Assembly (NCBI GenBank): GCA_028386065.3
Contig: JAKUCV010000869.1
Span: 79,900 to 143,899 of the forward strand
Source of the DNA: Turnera subulata
Lineage: Eukaryota > Streptophyta > Magnoliopsida > Malpighiales > Passifloraceae
Length of the DNA: 64,000 nucleotides
Reading direction: 5' to 3'
The position numbers and the translations under genes were made by a program. The notes below the pieces were generated by a model, which was not told where the DNA came from, did no database searches, and worked only from the letters and a program-made list of their open reading frames with translations. Shown here in pieces: positions 22,741 to 33,060 of this stretch (its first letter is position 1; every line of letters begins with the position of its first letter).

Positions 22741-23988
22741 TGCATTTAGTGTTTCGAGTCGCTCCTTTTTTAATTTTTTATTATTTTTTAAAGGATTCAA
22801 ACAAAACTTTTTGAAAATTATAAGGACTAAAATAATATTATGTATACTTATAGGGACTAAAAGTTCTTAAAAATAACAGAAAATTTAACAGAATCATAGA
22901 CAGGGACTCATTTAGTGTTATTTTTAGAAGTTATAGGACTCGAATCGATTGTTTGGAAGTTATAGGACTCAAATGAGATTTCGAAATAAGTTGTAGGACT
23001 CCGGGAGTGCTTATCCCCAAAAATATTGAATTGGTGCTCCAAATTATTTTTTGAACAAAAAAAATCGGTGATCTAATTATTGTTCTTGACATAAGTATAT
23101 ATATTTGCATTTATTTTACTATTTTTAACTGCTAATATAATTGTTAAAATAACCCATTTTTTACTGCACAACCCCACCTATTATAACTGGAGTAAATAGT
23201 TTTTTCTATCCTTATACTTTATCGATTTCGCATTTGTTGTCCTTCCTCATTCAATTTCACTCAACATGTCCCTGAACTTACTCTTTACCGGGTCACCCTG
23301 TCCTTTTCACAGTCCATAGCCGGTAAGGAGCTTGTGGTGCTAACACGTGTCCGTGTCATGTGGACTTGCAAACTCCAAAATTTTTTTATTCTTTTTATCT
23401 TTCTCTTTTTTTCCAAAATTCTAAAAACCCTATTTTAATCAAATACATCAACCTCTTCCCGAAATAATGGTGTTTTTTTATCATTAAGAATTGGAATTTT
23501 TTTTAACTCTCTTCTTTTCTGTTCTTTCTTGAAGACCATAGCCACTAAGAATTTCACCCTCCACCGTCGTCCTCTTCGCATGAAAAAAACAACAACACCA
23601 ATTTCTCCTCTATGTCCACACCTAAACAACCAGGAAAAATAATGCCATCAATTCCTCCTCTTTTCCCAAACCTAAACAACCACAAAATCCACAACTTTGG
23701 CAATCCATTTCTACCATAAAGGTCTTTGCCTCATGATTTTTTAATCAAACAATCTAATAAAAAACCAGATTATTTACACAGCAATTCACTAAAACAACAA
23801 GAACGAATTCAACCAGAAAACTGTTGAGTACCTTTTGCTACAAATAAAAGACAATTTTATGGCCATGTTCCAGTAAAGATCGAAAAGGAGAGTGCAGGGG
23901 AGGGGAAACTCTTTAGATATATTACATCATTAAACTTAAAACAATGCATTTATTGGTAGAACCCAATAGCAACAATTCCCATCCAAGT

Positions 23989-24207
23989 TGTTACGATCAA
24001 ATCGTAACAGAGCCGGATTGAAGAACAGCAAAGAACAAGAAAAGGAAGAAAAAGAACAAGAAAAGAAAAGAACGAAACAACTATTATTTCCAACTGATCA
24101 ATCTTCGTTACAATGTATAGTGACGTTGGTACTTATACCAATATACTGACATTGAAAGACAAGTAGTCTACTACAAGGTAGGATACGAGTGCAACGGCAT
24201 CGTATCA
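23989..24207 (-). repeat. 3' LTR of the short retroelement
   Basis: 219 bp; starts TGTTACGATC and ends CATCGTATCA on the plus strand. Confidence 0.9.
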
Positions 24208-24388
24208 ATACTCCCCTCCCAAAGAATCAAGTAACCTCTACTCAAGAAGCTAGTACAAACAAGAACAGCCTATGCAATCACAGTTTAGTAGACCACACAC
24301 AAATGACCAGTGCACTATTTGCATACAGAAATGACCAGCACACTTATCTGCCCAGACGTAAAACAACATAGCAACAATGAATGCTAAC

Positions 24389-26644
24389 TCAAACACAATA
24401 GCAACTAATATTCAAATTCTGGAAACTTGGAGATTCCAACAATGAAGTAGTAGATCGGACTTTAAGGGATGCAGTGGCGCACTTGTTGCCATTCCTCTCA
24501 GAATTTCTGCAGTAATATATTGTGGTAGCAGTTGCGCACTTGTTGCCATTCCTCTGAGAGTTTCTGCAGTAGCATATTGAGGTTGCAGTGGCACCAAAAA
24601 CAATCAATACAAGCACTCCAAGCACTCCATGAACTCCACCTGGATCAAAGATCATGGTGCTTGTAATTGCTTCAAACGAACCAAGTCTTGATGGGTAATG
24701 AAAAAACCAGCATGCGGGAATTGTATTTTTGTTTAACCATAGTTGGAAATATTTGCAGTGCCACAGCCTTGTTTTAATTTTGAATTTCCATAAACCAATC
24801 CTTTCCCTATCCATATCACTTCCAAAGGAAAACTTCATGCTTTTCTTCCAAAACTTCATTCGTATATCACAATTCCGTAAGATACTGACCCTCTTAATTC
24901 TTTTCCAAGCACACAATGTCCTGCTGCATTGTTTAGTAAATGCAACACTGAAATAGTTGCTAGACAGCCCTTTGTGTAAATCACCATACGTCAAAGAGAA
25001 ACCACTTCTCTTTCCTACATCTGGACAAAACCCAACTAATCCAGAATGTGTCTCATACACTTCTTTGTACAACATATCAGTTTCTTTGCTCACCAGGACA
25101 TGAAGTTGCTGTTCGTAAGGAAAACCACTGGTTGACGGTTGATGGTGCTGATTTGCTACTCCCAAGCTCCATAATTTTTTCTTGACTTTAAAATTCCAGA
25201 AACGAAGCCCTGTTCTTCTATGAAACACCATCAACCTAAATCTCTTTGCCTCACTTTTTAAGGACCTGAGGAGCTTCCTCTTCCTTGTCTTGCTCTCCTC
25301 TCGGTGCTTCTTTGGGATTAAAATTACTCTCTTTTGCTTCTGTTTCTTTCTCACTGACCTACCAAATCCGATGCTCTTCCCTTTTTGTCTTTTCTTCAAT
25401 TTCCCCCATATGTGAAGCACAAACTTCCTCATACTATTCTTCTTTCTGAACCTCATCCGCTTCAAAGGTTCATCGCAGTCTTCGTGTTCGGCACAAGCAC
25501 AAAAACTGGTTACCGGTTCTGATACAGCATCCATTACTTCATCAACCATCACGTTCTTTGACTCGCTCAATACCATCTCATCATCAACATTTGAGTCTTT
25601 TTTCTCATTCTCCCAATCAGCTACTGCATGCTTTAATTCCGTAAACAGCCCACTATTACTATTCTGTGCATTTGTAGTCTCCTTCAAGTTGCTATCAGAA
25701 TGAGAATCAATGCAAGAAATTGCAAGAACATCATTAACTTGTTCATCTTGACGCTGAAAGTGTTCATTCCCATAAACTGGAAGACTTGGATCATAAGCGT
25801 AATGAATAGTATGATCCCTACTGGTGATTGTGAACAACAACTGGTCTAATCCATCATCAAAGACTTCGACATTCAACCATAATTGATGTGTACACACATG
25901 CCCAGTAAATTCAGCTTCATCACACCAACAACAAAGATTGCGAACGTAGCTTCTTTCATTGAATTCAGAAATAGTAAAAGTCTTGATGTGAAGCATTTGA
26001 ACCTGTTCTTGACTGTAACCATGCCCGTATTGCCATCGTAGATTGTTGATCGAAAGCTCCTCCATGTCTCGTTTATTCACCATTGCTCGTTGATGCTCCT
26101 CGTTAGGAAATGTGGACTGCACATTTCGTCGAACAATTGGTGGACACTGTTGATGTTGAACACCAGAAAAAGCTTGGGCTCCCACTGGATGAACAAACGA
26201 GTCACCAACAGCAGAGGAAATCGTCGAACCAGAGAACGGCGGCACAGCCACATCGGTAAAGCCTGGCCAAGCGTGAGATGGCAAAGACAACTGATACTGC
26301 CCCAACTGCGATGACACACTCCGTACAGGAACAGAGACTCCCACGGTGGAGCCTCCAAGAGAAGAAACCGCCAAGAAAGGTGAAGAAATTGTCGGTGAAA
26401 ATTCTGTTAACGAAGAGTAACCAGGCGACCCTGAAACCCTAACCGGTGATAAAGTTGGGACCGGCATTGACGGAGAAGAAGAAAACCAAGAAGGCTGAAC
26501 TGCAGGCGTCGAATACGACCACATCGACCCACTCTGCTCCACCCCCCATGGCGAAGAGTGGAAAGGCTTGTTCACGAACGGCGGAACCATCAGCGGTGAC
26601 GAGTGCAGTAGAGGAGACGGCCACCACTCGCGTCCTTGCTCCAT
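24389..26644 (-). CDS. Retroelement ORF, 751 aa: gag-like zinc knuckle in an otherwise unrecognised protein
   Basis: The frame is open from just after the 5' LTR almost to the 3' LTR. The first ATG is at 26644 (MEQGREWWPSPLL). Residues 1-190 are Ser/Pro/Val-rich and low in charge. At about 195-215 is a charged helix. A knuckle C-x2-C-x7-H-x-C (CWCDEAEFTGHVC, about 238-251; 25892-25933) then leads into THQLWLNVEVFDD. This is the unusual knuckle and downstream strand found between gag and protease in Ty3 chromoviruses. Residues about 270-400 are acidic. Residues about 400-500 are strongly basic with several KK/RK clusters, likely nucleic-acid binding or nuclear import. The last 120 residues include repeated CYCRNS-type peptides from a short tandem repeat. 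No protease, RT, RNase H or integrase motif is seen. Host capture or a gag-derived novel protein are both possible. Confidence 0.7.
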   Translation of the reverse strand: MEQGREWWPSPLLHSSPLMVPPFVNKPFHSSPWGVEQSGSMWSYSTPAVQPSWFSSSPSMPVPTLSPVRVSGSPGYSSLTEFSPTISSPFLAVSSLGGSTVGVSVPVRSVSSQLGQYQLSLPSHAWPGFTDVAVPPFSGSTISSAVGDSFVHPVGAQAFSGVQHQQCPPIVRRNVQSTFPNEEHQRAMVNKRDMEELSINNLRWQYGHGYSQEQVQMLHIKTFTISEFNERSYVRNLCCWCDEAEFTGHVCTHQLWLNVEVFDDGLDQLLFTITSRDHTIHYAYDPSLPVYGNEHFQRQDEQVNDVLAISCIDSHSDSNLKETTNAQNSNSGLFTELKHAVADWENEKKDSNVDDEMVLSESKNVMVDEVMDAVSEPVTSFCACAEHEDCDEPLKRMRFRKKNSMRKFVLHIWGKLKKRQKGKSIGFGRSVRKKQKQKRVILIPKKHREESKTRKRKLLRSLKSEAKRFRLMVFHRRTGLRFWNFKVKKKLWSLGVANQHHQPSTSGFPYEQQLHVLVSKETDMLYKEVYETHSGLVGFCPDVGKRSGFSLTYGDLHKGLSSNYFSVAFTKQCSRTLCAWKRIKRVSILRNCDIRMKFWKKSMKFSFGSDMDRERIGLWKFKIKTRLWHCKYFQLWLNKNTIPACWFFHYPSRLGSFEAITSTMIFDPGGVHGVLGVLVLIVFGATATSICYCRNSQRNGNKCATATTIYYCRNSERNGNKCATASLKVRSTTSLLESPSFQNLNISCYCV
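24466..24600. repeat. Tandem repeat in the 3' part of the retroelement ORF
   Basis: A unit of about 60-65 bp containing GCACTTGTTGCCATTCCTCT and GTTTCTGCAGTA occurs twice with minor differences. It gives the repeated CYCRNSxRNGNKCATAT peptide. Confidence 0.75.
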
Positions 26645-26678
26645 GGACGGTGGCCGGAAAACCACAGACGGCGCCAAT

Positions 26679-26897
26679 TGTTACGATCGAATCGTAACAG
26701 AGCCGGATTGAAGAACAGCAAAGAACAAGAAAAGGAAGAAAAAGAACAAGAAAAGAAAAGAACGAAACAACTATTATTTCCAACTTATCAATCTTCGTTA
26801 CAATGCATAGTGATGTTGGTACTTATACCAATATACTGACATTGAAAGACAAGTCGTCTACTACAAGGTATGATACGAGTGCAACGGCATCGTATCA
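26679..26897 (-). repeat. 5' LTR of the short retroelement
   Basis: 219 bp, same ends as the copy at 23989. It lies upstream of the long ORF on the minus strand and so should carry its promoter. Confidence 0.9.
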
Positions 26898-27796
26898 CAA
26901 GTATAATCAATTCAATTCCAAAATCGCAATTACAAAGAGGGGTAAAAGAAAAAGAAGATCGCAATTACAAAGAGGGGCAAAAGAAAACAAAGAAGAGAGG
27001 GGAGTCGACGGCGTTACCCACGAAGTGAGTCACAGCAGCGGCGACTCAACAAAAGGGAAGGCGAAGGAGTGAAAGGAGACGGTATAAGCGGTGCCTTCGT
27101 TCAACTTTCAGGCCACAGTCGGTGGCTATGCTGAATCGATGGCGACAAGTCGAGGGAGAGCAAGTCTGCTTGAGAGAGAGGGAGATCAGACTCGGGTGAC
27201 TCGACGACCGCGGCCTCGACCTACGGACACGACTTGGCAGATTCAAAGAAGAGAGAAGATGGGACTACAGAGACGTGAGGAGATGAGGGAGAGAGGAGAT
27301 AGTGATGGCACAATTGATGGCAGCAGCTTCGTTAATGGCATCGACGGGCGAGATAACAGAGGAAGGAGAGAGGGTAGTTGATGGAGAGAGATGTGAGAGT
27401 GAGTTTTTATTTTTTTTTTCAGATGAAAGATGAGAGAGAGTCAGTTCCGATGGATTGATTGGAGAAGAAGAGATGGTGAGCAAAGAGGGTGAGAGGGTGT
27501 ACGGGCCCACTCTATTATTGTTAAAGTCTTTATTTGATTAAATAGGGTTTTAAAAATAGATTTTGAAAATTAAAAAAAAATGAAAAGTATAGGAAAAGGA
27601 AAAAAAGGGAGGCGTGGGCCCCATAGACAAGTGTCAACACCACAGCTCTTTACCGGCTGTGGACTGTAAAAAGGATAGGGTGCCCCAGTAGACAATAAGT
27701 TCAGGGATATGTTGAGTGAAATTGAATAAGAAGGGACAACAAATGCGAAATCGATAAAATGAAAGGACAGGAAAAACTATTTACTCATTATAACTG

Positions 27797-29090
27797 GTAT
27801 ACCATTAATATGAAAATGGCATATGTCCTGCGGGTCTAGCGAGTTCTAAATTATTTATTCTTTTATTATTTATTTTTTTCTATTTTTCATTTTCCAGAAT
27901 TCAAAAGAAAATATAATTAATAAATATAACTTTTATTAAAAATATCAAAAAAAAAAATCTTTAATCTCTTCTTCTCCTTACATCGCCCCTGGTCGCCCGA
28001 GCCTCTCCTCTGCCTCCAAGTCGGCTGCCACACCGCCACGCCTTCTCCTTTCTCACCCACAACAACAACCACTCTTTCCCCATAAAACCCAAATTAACCA
28101 AATTGTTCCTTGCTCCAGTGTCGTTCCTGTCTACTCACTAACCAAATCGACAAATTAATTAAGAATATTGATTAGGTAACCGTCAAAAATAGAAAAAGGA
28201 TGTGGAGGCATCATGCTTGGCCTCTTGCTGCGCGGTATGCTCGTGCGATGCGAGCTGCACTGCTATCTCTAACAAACTCCTCCATCCGCCCAATCCTCCC
28301 CATGATCCGCCGCCGCCTACCCGTCCAACTCCCATCCTTCCAAACGCCCCCGCCGGTCCACCTGAAGGAACAACAACAATAACCCTTACCCCCCCCCCCA
28401 ATCTTGACACTGACAACTAGCAGATCCTCAACAAACTCCACGTCGTCGCTCAAGTGGCTTTCCTCTGCGTTTCGCACCCGGAAAGCAGCTTCTCCCCTAC
28501 AGATTTGTCACGGTCAGTTTAAAGGGCTACTGCTTGACTCGATGAACCCGTCCCAGCAACAGCGGCTGTAGCTCGCGGAGAGGAGGCGACAATGGCTTGA
28601 GCAATGCGAGGAAGATGGTTGCAGAGGTGGTGGCGTGCGTGGCGGTGATGGCTTCGATGGAGGTGGTTCGACGGTGAGGAGAAGATGATGAGGTGGACGA
28701 CATCGTTTGGGACCTTTGGGCGTGTCTTGGGTGGTTTTGCTTTTGTTGTTTTTTTCCCTCTAAATATCTTTGTTTACCGGTTACCACACTCCTTATTTTC
28801 TATTTTCTTGTTTTAAGAAAAATATTCTTGAATAAGAAAAGATGAAGAGAAAATTATAGGAAGGGAAAAACTAAGATTTCGGTTAATCTCTCCATTCTAA
28901 TATTAGATAATTAAAAAATTTTGGATGTGCCACAGGAGTTATATTTAGAAAAAAAAATTCAAATGGGCTTTTAGATATGTTAAAAGTTAATCTTTCCAAA
29001 ACAGTTAATTTAAGAGTAAGAATTATATTTTGGGTATTTTAAACTAAAATGTTGTTGACCAAAAAAAACTAAAAAGTTCAAAAAAGATGT
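27797..29090. other. Own interior of MULE-A
   Basis: A GC-rich island (about 27970-28720) with several short frames and a C-run near 28390 sits between AT-rich arms. It may be captured host DNA, but I cannot name a source gene; no transposase motif. Confidence 0.5.
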
Positions 29091-29324
29091 GGGGCATAAG
29101 TATTTTTGTAAATTTTAAATTTGCTAACAGGTTCAATCGGGTAGAAAAAATAGGCCGGGTGGAGTTGGGTCCATTTTGGGTTAAACCCTGACTTGTGGGA
29201 CTCACAAAGCTGACGTGGCACCGGAAAATTTACCACGTCAGCATTTTTCACCGGATTCTGGTGAGAGGAACCAAAACAGACCAAAATACATAGGGATGAA
29301 TTCCAACTTTCAAGGCTTTAATCC

Positions 29325-29810
29325 TTTTAATGGGTGATTTTAATGACTACTCTTCTCCGCTTGATATCGTTGGTGGGGTGTTCACATGGAGTCCTTAAAT
29401 TTAGTTGATTTGGGCTTTTGTGGCCCACCATATGGGTACGTACTGTTCAGGGCAAGCGAACAGTGCAATCCCGCCTTGATCGTGCTGTTTGCACAATTGA
29501 TTGGCGTGCTCAATTTCCAGAGGCTTCAGTGGTGCATCTGCTTCGCTCATATTCGGATCATCATCCATTGCTTATTTTGATGGGCTTGTTCTGCCACCAG
29601 TTCGTAAGCCTTTTCGTTTTGAGGCGATGTGGCTATCTCATCCGACGTATAAGGGTGCGGTTGAGTCTATTTGGGAGAATGATTTTGAGGATGCGCTGGC
29701 CCATGTGGAGATGCTTCTAAACAATTTAATTCTTCCACCTTTCGGGATCTTTTCCTCCGCAAACGCCGCCTGTTAGCACGTTTGCGAGGTATTCAAACGG
29801 TGTTGGGTCA
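29325..29810 (+). pseudogene. LINE ORF2 endonuclease, C-terminal part and linker
   Basis: Continues the domain begun at 17063: MGDFNDYSSPLDIVGG, then after frame breaks VRTVQGKRTVQSRLDRAVC and WRAQFPEASVVHLLRSYSDHHPLL. These are the S-R-L-D-R and S-D-H-x-P motifs of the EEP active site. FEAMWLSHPTYKG and RKRRLLARLRGIQ follow, as in plant L1 linkers. At least two frameshifts. Confidence 0.85.
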
Positions 29811-29812
29811 GA

Positions 29813-30258
29813 GTGTTGATGTGCAGTTGGAGGCTTATGGGGTTCTCTCTTTCTCTTGGTCACACTAATATCTTACGTGCTGAATTGTCTGCAATTCGGT
29901 TTGGTTTATCCCTTACTTGGGACAGTGGTTTCTGGGATATCATCATTGAATTTGAGAGTGATTCCCTTGTTGTTGTGAACTTGTTGGCTGGGGAGATTTC
30001 AACTTTTCATTCTCTATTTGCTTTGCTCATGGATATTGCTAGCCTGTTGGGCCGTGGCTGGCGTTGTTCGGTGCAACATGTTCTACGGGAAGGGAATGCT
30101 TGTGCCGATGCCATGGCTAAGTTGGGGGTGCATCAAGCTGCTGCTGTTCATGTTTGGGCAGACCCTCCTCGGGAGTTGTTACCTTTGCTATTTCATGATG
30201 TTTGTAGTATAGCTACTTTGGTCTTTGCGCATCTAGCGCATTGTTTTCTCTTCCGTTT
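29813..30258 (+). pseudogene. LINE RNase H domain
   Basis: AELSAIRFGLSLTW, ESDSLVVVNLL and VLREGNACADAMAKLG are the E, D and final D-containing motifs of the plant LINE-type RNase H (RVT_3). The frame is open to the stop after the A-tail begins. It directly follows endonuclease linker sequence, so the reverse transcriptase has been deleted at about 29810-29840. Confidence 0.85.
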
Positions 30259-30299
30259 TACCAAAAAAAAAAAAAAAAGAAAGAAAGAATAGCACAGAA

Positions 30300-31349
30300 C
30301 GGAGGATAAGTTCTATCTATCGATACCATCTTTAGGCTGCGATATGATTTCATGCTAAGACACTCGGCATAAAAGATATATAGATCAAGGCATCCTGGCT
30401 GACAAAGAGCGTAAGACATAACAAAACCAGAATCAGAGACCATTAAGAGCAACTAGTGAAAATACAATTCACGAGTAGTATTTAAGCACTGTATTGAATC
30501 CAAGTTTAATCACAAAATGCACCAGACAACATAACAAAATTACTATTCTCAAAAAAAAAAACAAAATTACTGATTATAAAATGTAGAATAACAAAACATC
30601 CAGGATACCCCAGGGATCCAAGATTTTGGAACGGTAAAATATAGTCAAAAGTTAGTTTCATTGATAGTTTCTTATCTTTAAGTGTCCTTCCGATTAATGT
30701 TGATTTATCAAACTCCGTTCAGGAAATACATACTGCTGCTTTAAGGAAGTTTTATACTTGCAAGACTTAGAATAGTTTTAGGAATAATGGCACACAGAAT
30801 AGTGATGCCGTGCTGCAGTTTTATACAACTTGAGGTTACATGATAAGCGTTATAAACAGATGATGATAAGTACACGGGATATGCTATGTAGAAGCTATCC
30901 TAACCACACCGTAGCTCTTATCAACATGATAAACATAACTATCAATCAACTACATCTAGATATACTCTAATAATACTAGACTCAGATTAAAAGACAAATG
31001 ACCAAATCTGAAGACCATAATGGAACTGAATTTCAAGTGAAGTGATACAATTTGTTGCAATCAAACTATTCCTTTGGCCAAAGAATCATCTTAGGATTGA
31101 ACAGCGCTTGTGTTCAACATAAGGTAAGGAACAAATGAAATAAGAAACAGAGACAATGAAGGAAGATACAGATTAGCCTTGAAGTTCTGCTATGAAATCA
31201 CATTGGGTACTAACAGATTCTTTCACCGCGACCCTCATGTCGTCAAAACAATCGCAACTCTCAAAGAATTGCATATTAGAGCGCAATAGTCACCACGCCA
31301 CCGTCGGTCAGGAACCTAATTCTGTGCACAACCAGGCGATGACAGTAAT
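30300..31349. repeat. Duplicate of eEF1A downstream flank
   Basis: 30300-30625 matches 33160-33460 (AAATAYAATTCACGAGTA, CACAAAATGCACSAGACAACATAACAAAA, AACAAAACATCCAGGATACC). 31270-31349 matches 33495-33580 (AGTCACCACGCCACCGTCGGTCA). The 600 bp or so between (about 30640-31265) is absent from the other copy. No eEF1A coding sequence remains here. At 31346-31349 it joins TMEM70 intron sequence directly. Confidence 0.85.
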
Positions 31350-33060
31350 CTGGCTTGACATACTGTGAGCTGTCTCAAACGATTTCTTACATCAAGATGT
31401 GGCATGTTCTGTATCCTTGAGTCTAGTTTCTCCTATTTGCTGTTTCATTATTGCCTTTTGTAAATTTAATCCTCTAGTGCCTCCTGATGATGAAGCAAAT
31501 CTTCATGACAAATGTGATCTTGAAGGGTGCGGTTGCATCTTCTGTGATATGCTGCACTGCACTGGTTTGTTAGTCCTTACATTCACAAGCTTAGGTGGCA
31601 GCCTGGATCAGACAGCTTTGAGGTGGAGATGATGTCCTGGCTGGCCACATACATTCCCAAGACAATCAAGTTCGCTGATATTCAACCACCCCAGACAAAC
31701 CGACCCTTTGTTACCTTTAAGGCCAATGGGAACTACTACTTTGTTGACTCGGAGCACTGTCACAACAAGGCATTGTTGGCTAGGCTGACCCCGCAGAAAC
31801 CTCCTGCTCACGAGTCCGCTTTGAAAAACTTGTGATCCTGGGGAGAGTTATTGCGACACTGACGGTGCTGGATCCTGTTAAATTTCTTGTGATAAGCCAG
31901 TCTTCTTTGAACCTCTTGGCAAAGTTTTAGGTTTACCTTCCTTTTGAAAGAAGTATTTGACAGGACGGCGAAGAAGCAGAAAAGCATCTTTAATTTCAGG
32001 TTTTTATGCGTTAATGTTGAATAATTTCGATGATAACTAGCCACTTGCTTTATTACCTTCTTAAGGATGTTGGATCTTTCATTTCGTGGAATCTGTTGGC
32101 AGTGGCACCGTTCTTGGTTTTCCCAAGAAATACTAGTGAATGTTCGATTATTGCAAGCAGAAAAGCATCCTTACGAGTTTTGTATGTGCAGACTAAATTA
32201 TCCCCTTATACAGTTGTGAAACCATGGGTATTTTTTTTTGGAAAAAACATGCAACTACTTGAATTAAACCAGACTATCCGGGGTTACATTTGAGCGGCTG
32301 CATTTAGCAACAAGGCAACCATGTAGGATTCGTTTGAACTTCTAACCATGTTGAGCGACTACGATCCAATCTTGTCTAGGAATGGCCTTATATATTCTAG
32401 TAGCGATAAATGCTCATATCGTCCTGGTTATCCGTTTCTACTATCAATCAATTGTATAATGTGTTAGGCTCCATGGTGCCTTTTCAGTTAGTAAATCCGC
32501 CGCTACAGAGTTTGTTTAATGACTAAGATCCAATCTTGGTCTAGGAATTGTTGCCGTATACATCCTAGTAGTGTGATAAGTGCTCACATCGTCTTGGTTA
32601 CCCGTGTATTTCTACAATCAATTGAGGAGTAATGTTTAGGCTCCAGGCTACACAGAGTGCAACATAATTGCCAACAATTCAGCATGAAGGAAAGAATACC
32701 CGTGAATGAATCCTTGTTGCCAATTGCCCGCAAGTGAGCAAATAAGACAACAGCCCCTGCTGGATGGATGGGTGTTACGAGTGGCCACCTTCGTCATATT
32801 CTCTCGAAGCCAAGAGTAAGCAAAGTGGAAGATTGCGGCTCAATGAATAAGAATGGTTAGCAAGAATGCGACTCAATGACTGAGACTGGTGTGTTGACTC
32901 CACTCCATGCGAAAGCACGGGCATTCCCATAGCGAAACTTCATGCTTTCGGAGTTTCATGATGGTAAAATGAATGCAATAGCAATGCAATGGCCCAACAA
33001 TTATTTCCGTGGTGAAACATTAATTGGAGGTTTTAGCATAAATTGAAGTCTAAAAGAATC
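31346..33060 (+). repeat. Segmental duplication, second copy
   Basis: Parallel to 6794-9125, with a deletion of about 580 bp removing the intron 3' part and most of exon 2's first half, and further small indels. It ends where the complete eEF1A copy 1 begins, as the source ends at an eEF1A remnant. Confidence 0.9.
31350..31834 (+). pseudogene. TMEM70-family pseudogene, truncated duplicate
   Basis: 31350-31510 is intron sequence of the 5830-7892 gene. It jumps at about 31510 to exon-2 sequence (AAATGTGATCTTGAAGG) and runs to the stop at 31832-31834. Lost are exon 1, the presequence, membrane segment 1, and about 20 bp inside segment 2 (near 31542), which shifts the frame. The last 70 codons are intact and nearly identical to the parent, which points to a recent origin. 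Confidence 0.92.

Larger units (their letters stand above)
17788..23017. mobile_element. MULE-B: foldback Mutator-like element with CCCTAAA-rich core
   Basis: 10-bp target duplication CAAAAATATT at 17778-17787 and 23018-23027. Inverted repeats begin GGGATAA and carry GAGTCCTATAACTT and AAATGAGTCCCCGTC blocks. They extend at least 350 bp inward (17788-18140 against about 22660-23017) and merge into degenerate CTAAACC-type repeats on both sides. Without the solo LTR (18579-22222) the element is about 1.6 kb, almost all inverted repeat. No coding sequence is seen. Confidence 0.87.
23989..26897 (-). mobile_element. Short non-autonomous LTR retroelement (2.9 kb)
   Basis: Two 219-bp LTRs (23989-24207 and 26679-26897), TG...CA ends, flanked by the 5-bp duplication CAAGT (23984-23988 and 26898-26902). 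On the minus strand the right LTR is the 5' one. It is followed by a primer-site-like ATTGGCGCCGTCTGTGG (26662-26678), and the left LTR is preceded by a purine tract GGGAGGGGAG (about 24209-24220). By eye about 6 of 219 positions differ between the LTRs, so the insertion is fairly young. The interior is filled by one long open frame. Confidence 0.9.
23190..27786. mobile_element. MULE-C: Mutator-like element holding an LTR retroelement
   Basis: 10-bp target duplication ATTATAACTG at 23180-23189 and 27787-27796. Inverted repeats of about 250 bp (23190-23448 against about 27530-27786) begin GAGTAAATAG and contain CGATTTCGCATTTGTTGTCC and TTCAATTTCACTCAACAT. The interior outside the LTR element (23450-23983, 26903-27530) has no recognised gene and no transposase; 27000-27300 is GC-richer than its surroundings and may be captured DNA. 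Confidence 0.87.
17475..29324. mobile_element. MULE-A: 11.85-kb Mutator-like element inserted in the LINE
   Basis: 10-bp target duplication TTTTAATGGG at 17465-17474 and 29325-29334. Terminal inverted repeats start GGAT(C/T)AAAGCCTTG and run roughly 17475-17766 and 29091-29324, diverged and with a short internal duplication on the left. A 9-10-bp duplication with long inverted repeats is the Mutator superfamily pattern. About 10 kb of its length is two later MULEs (17788-23017 and 23190-27786); its own interior is mainly 27797-29090. No transposase is visible. Rejoining the LINE across the duplication restores a continuous endonuclease reading, which confirms the insertion. Confidence 0.88.
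15459..30287 (+). mobile_element. L1-type LINE, split by nested insertions
   Basis: The 12-bp direct repeat AATAGCACAGAA flanks the element at 15447-15458 and 30288-30299. The 3' end is a poly-A/GAAA tail (30262-30287). LINE sequence occupies 15459-17474 and 29325-30287, about 3 kb in all. Order on the plus strand: ORF1-like protein with zinc knuckle, endonuclease domain, RNase H domain, poly-A. The reverse transcriptase between endonuclease and RNase H is missing, so the copy was already deleted or non-autonomous. Everything from 17475 to 29324 is younger, inserted DNA. Confidence 0.9.

Noticed and set aside
24389..26677. The 751-codon ORF as an ordinary host gene
   Set aside because: It lies exactly between two LTRs with a 5-bp duplication, begins next to a primer-site-like sequence and carries a gag-type knuckle.
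31350..31834. Second functional TMEM70 gene
   Set aside because: Exon 1, the first membrane segment and the frame through the second are lost; only the last 70 codons remain.
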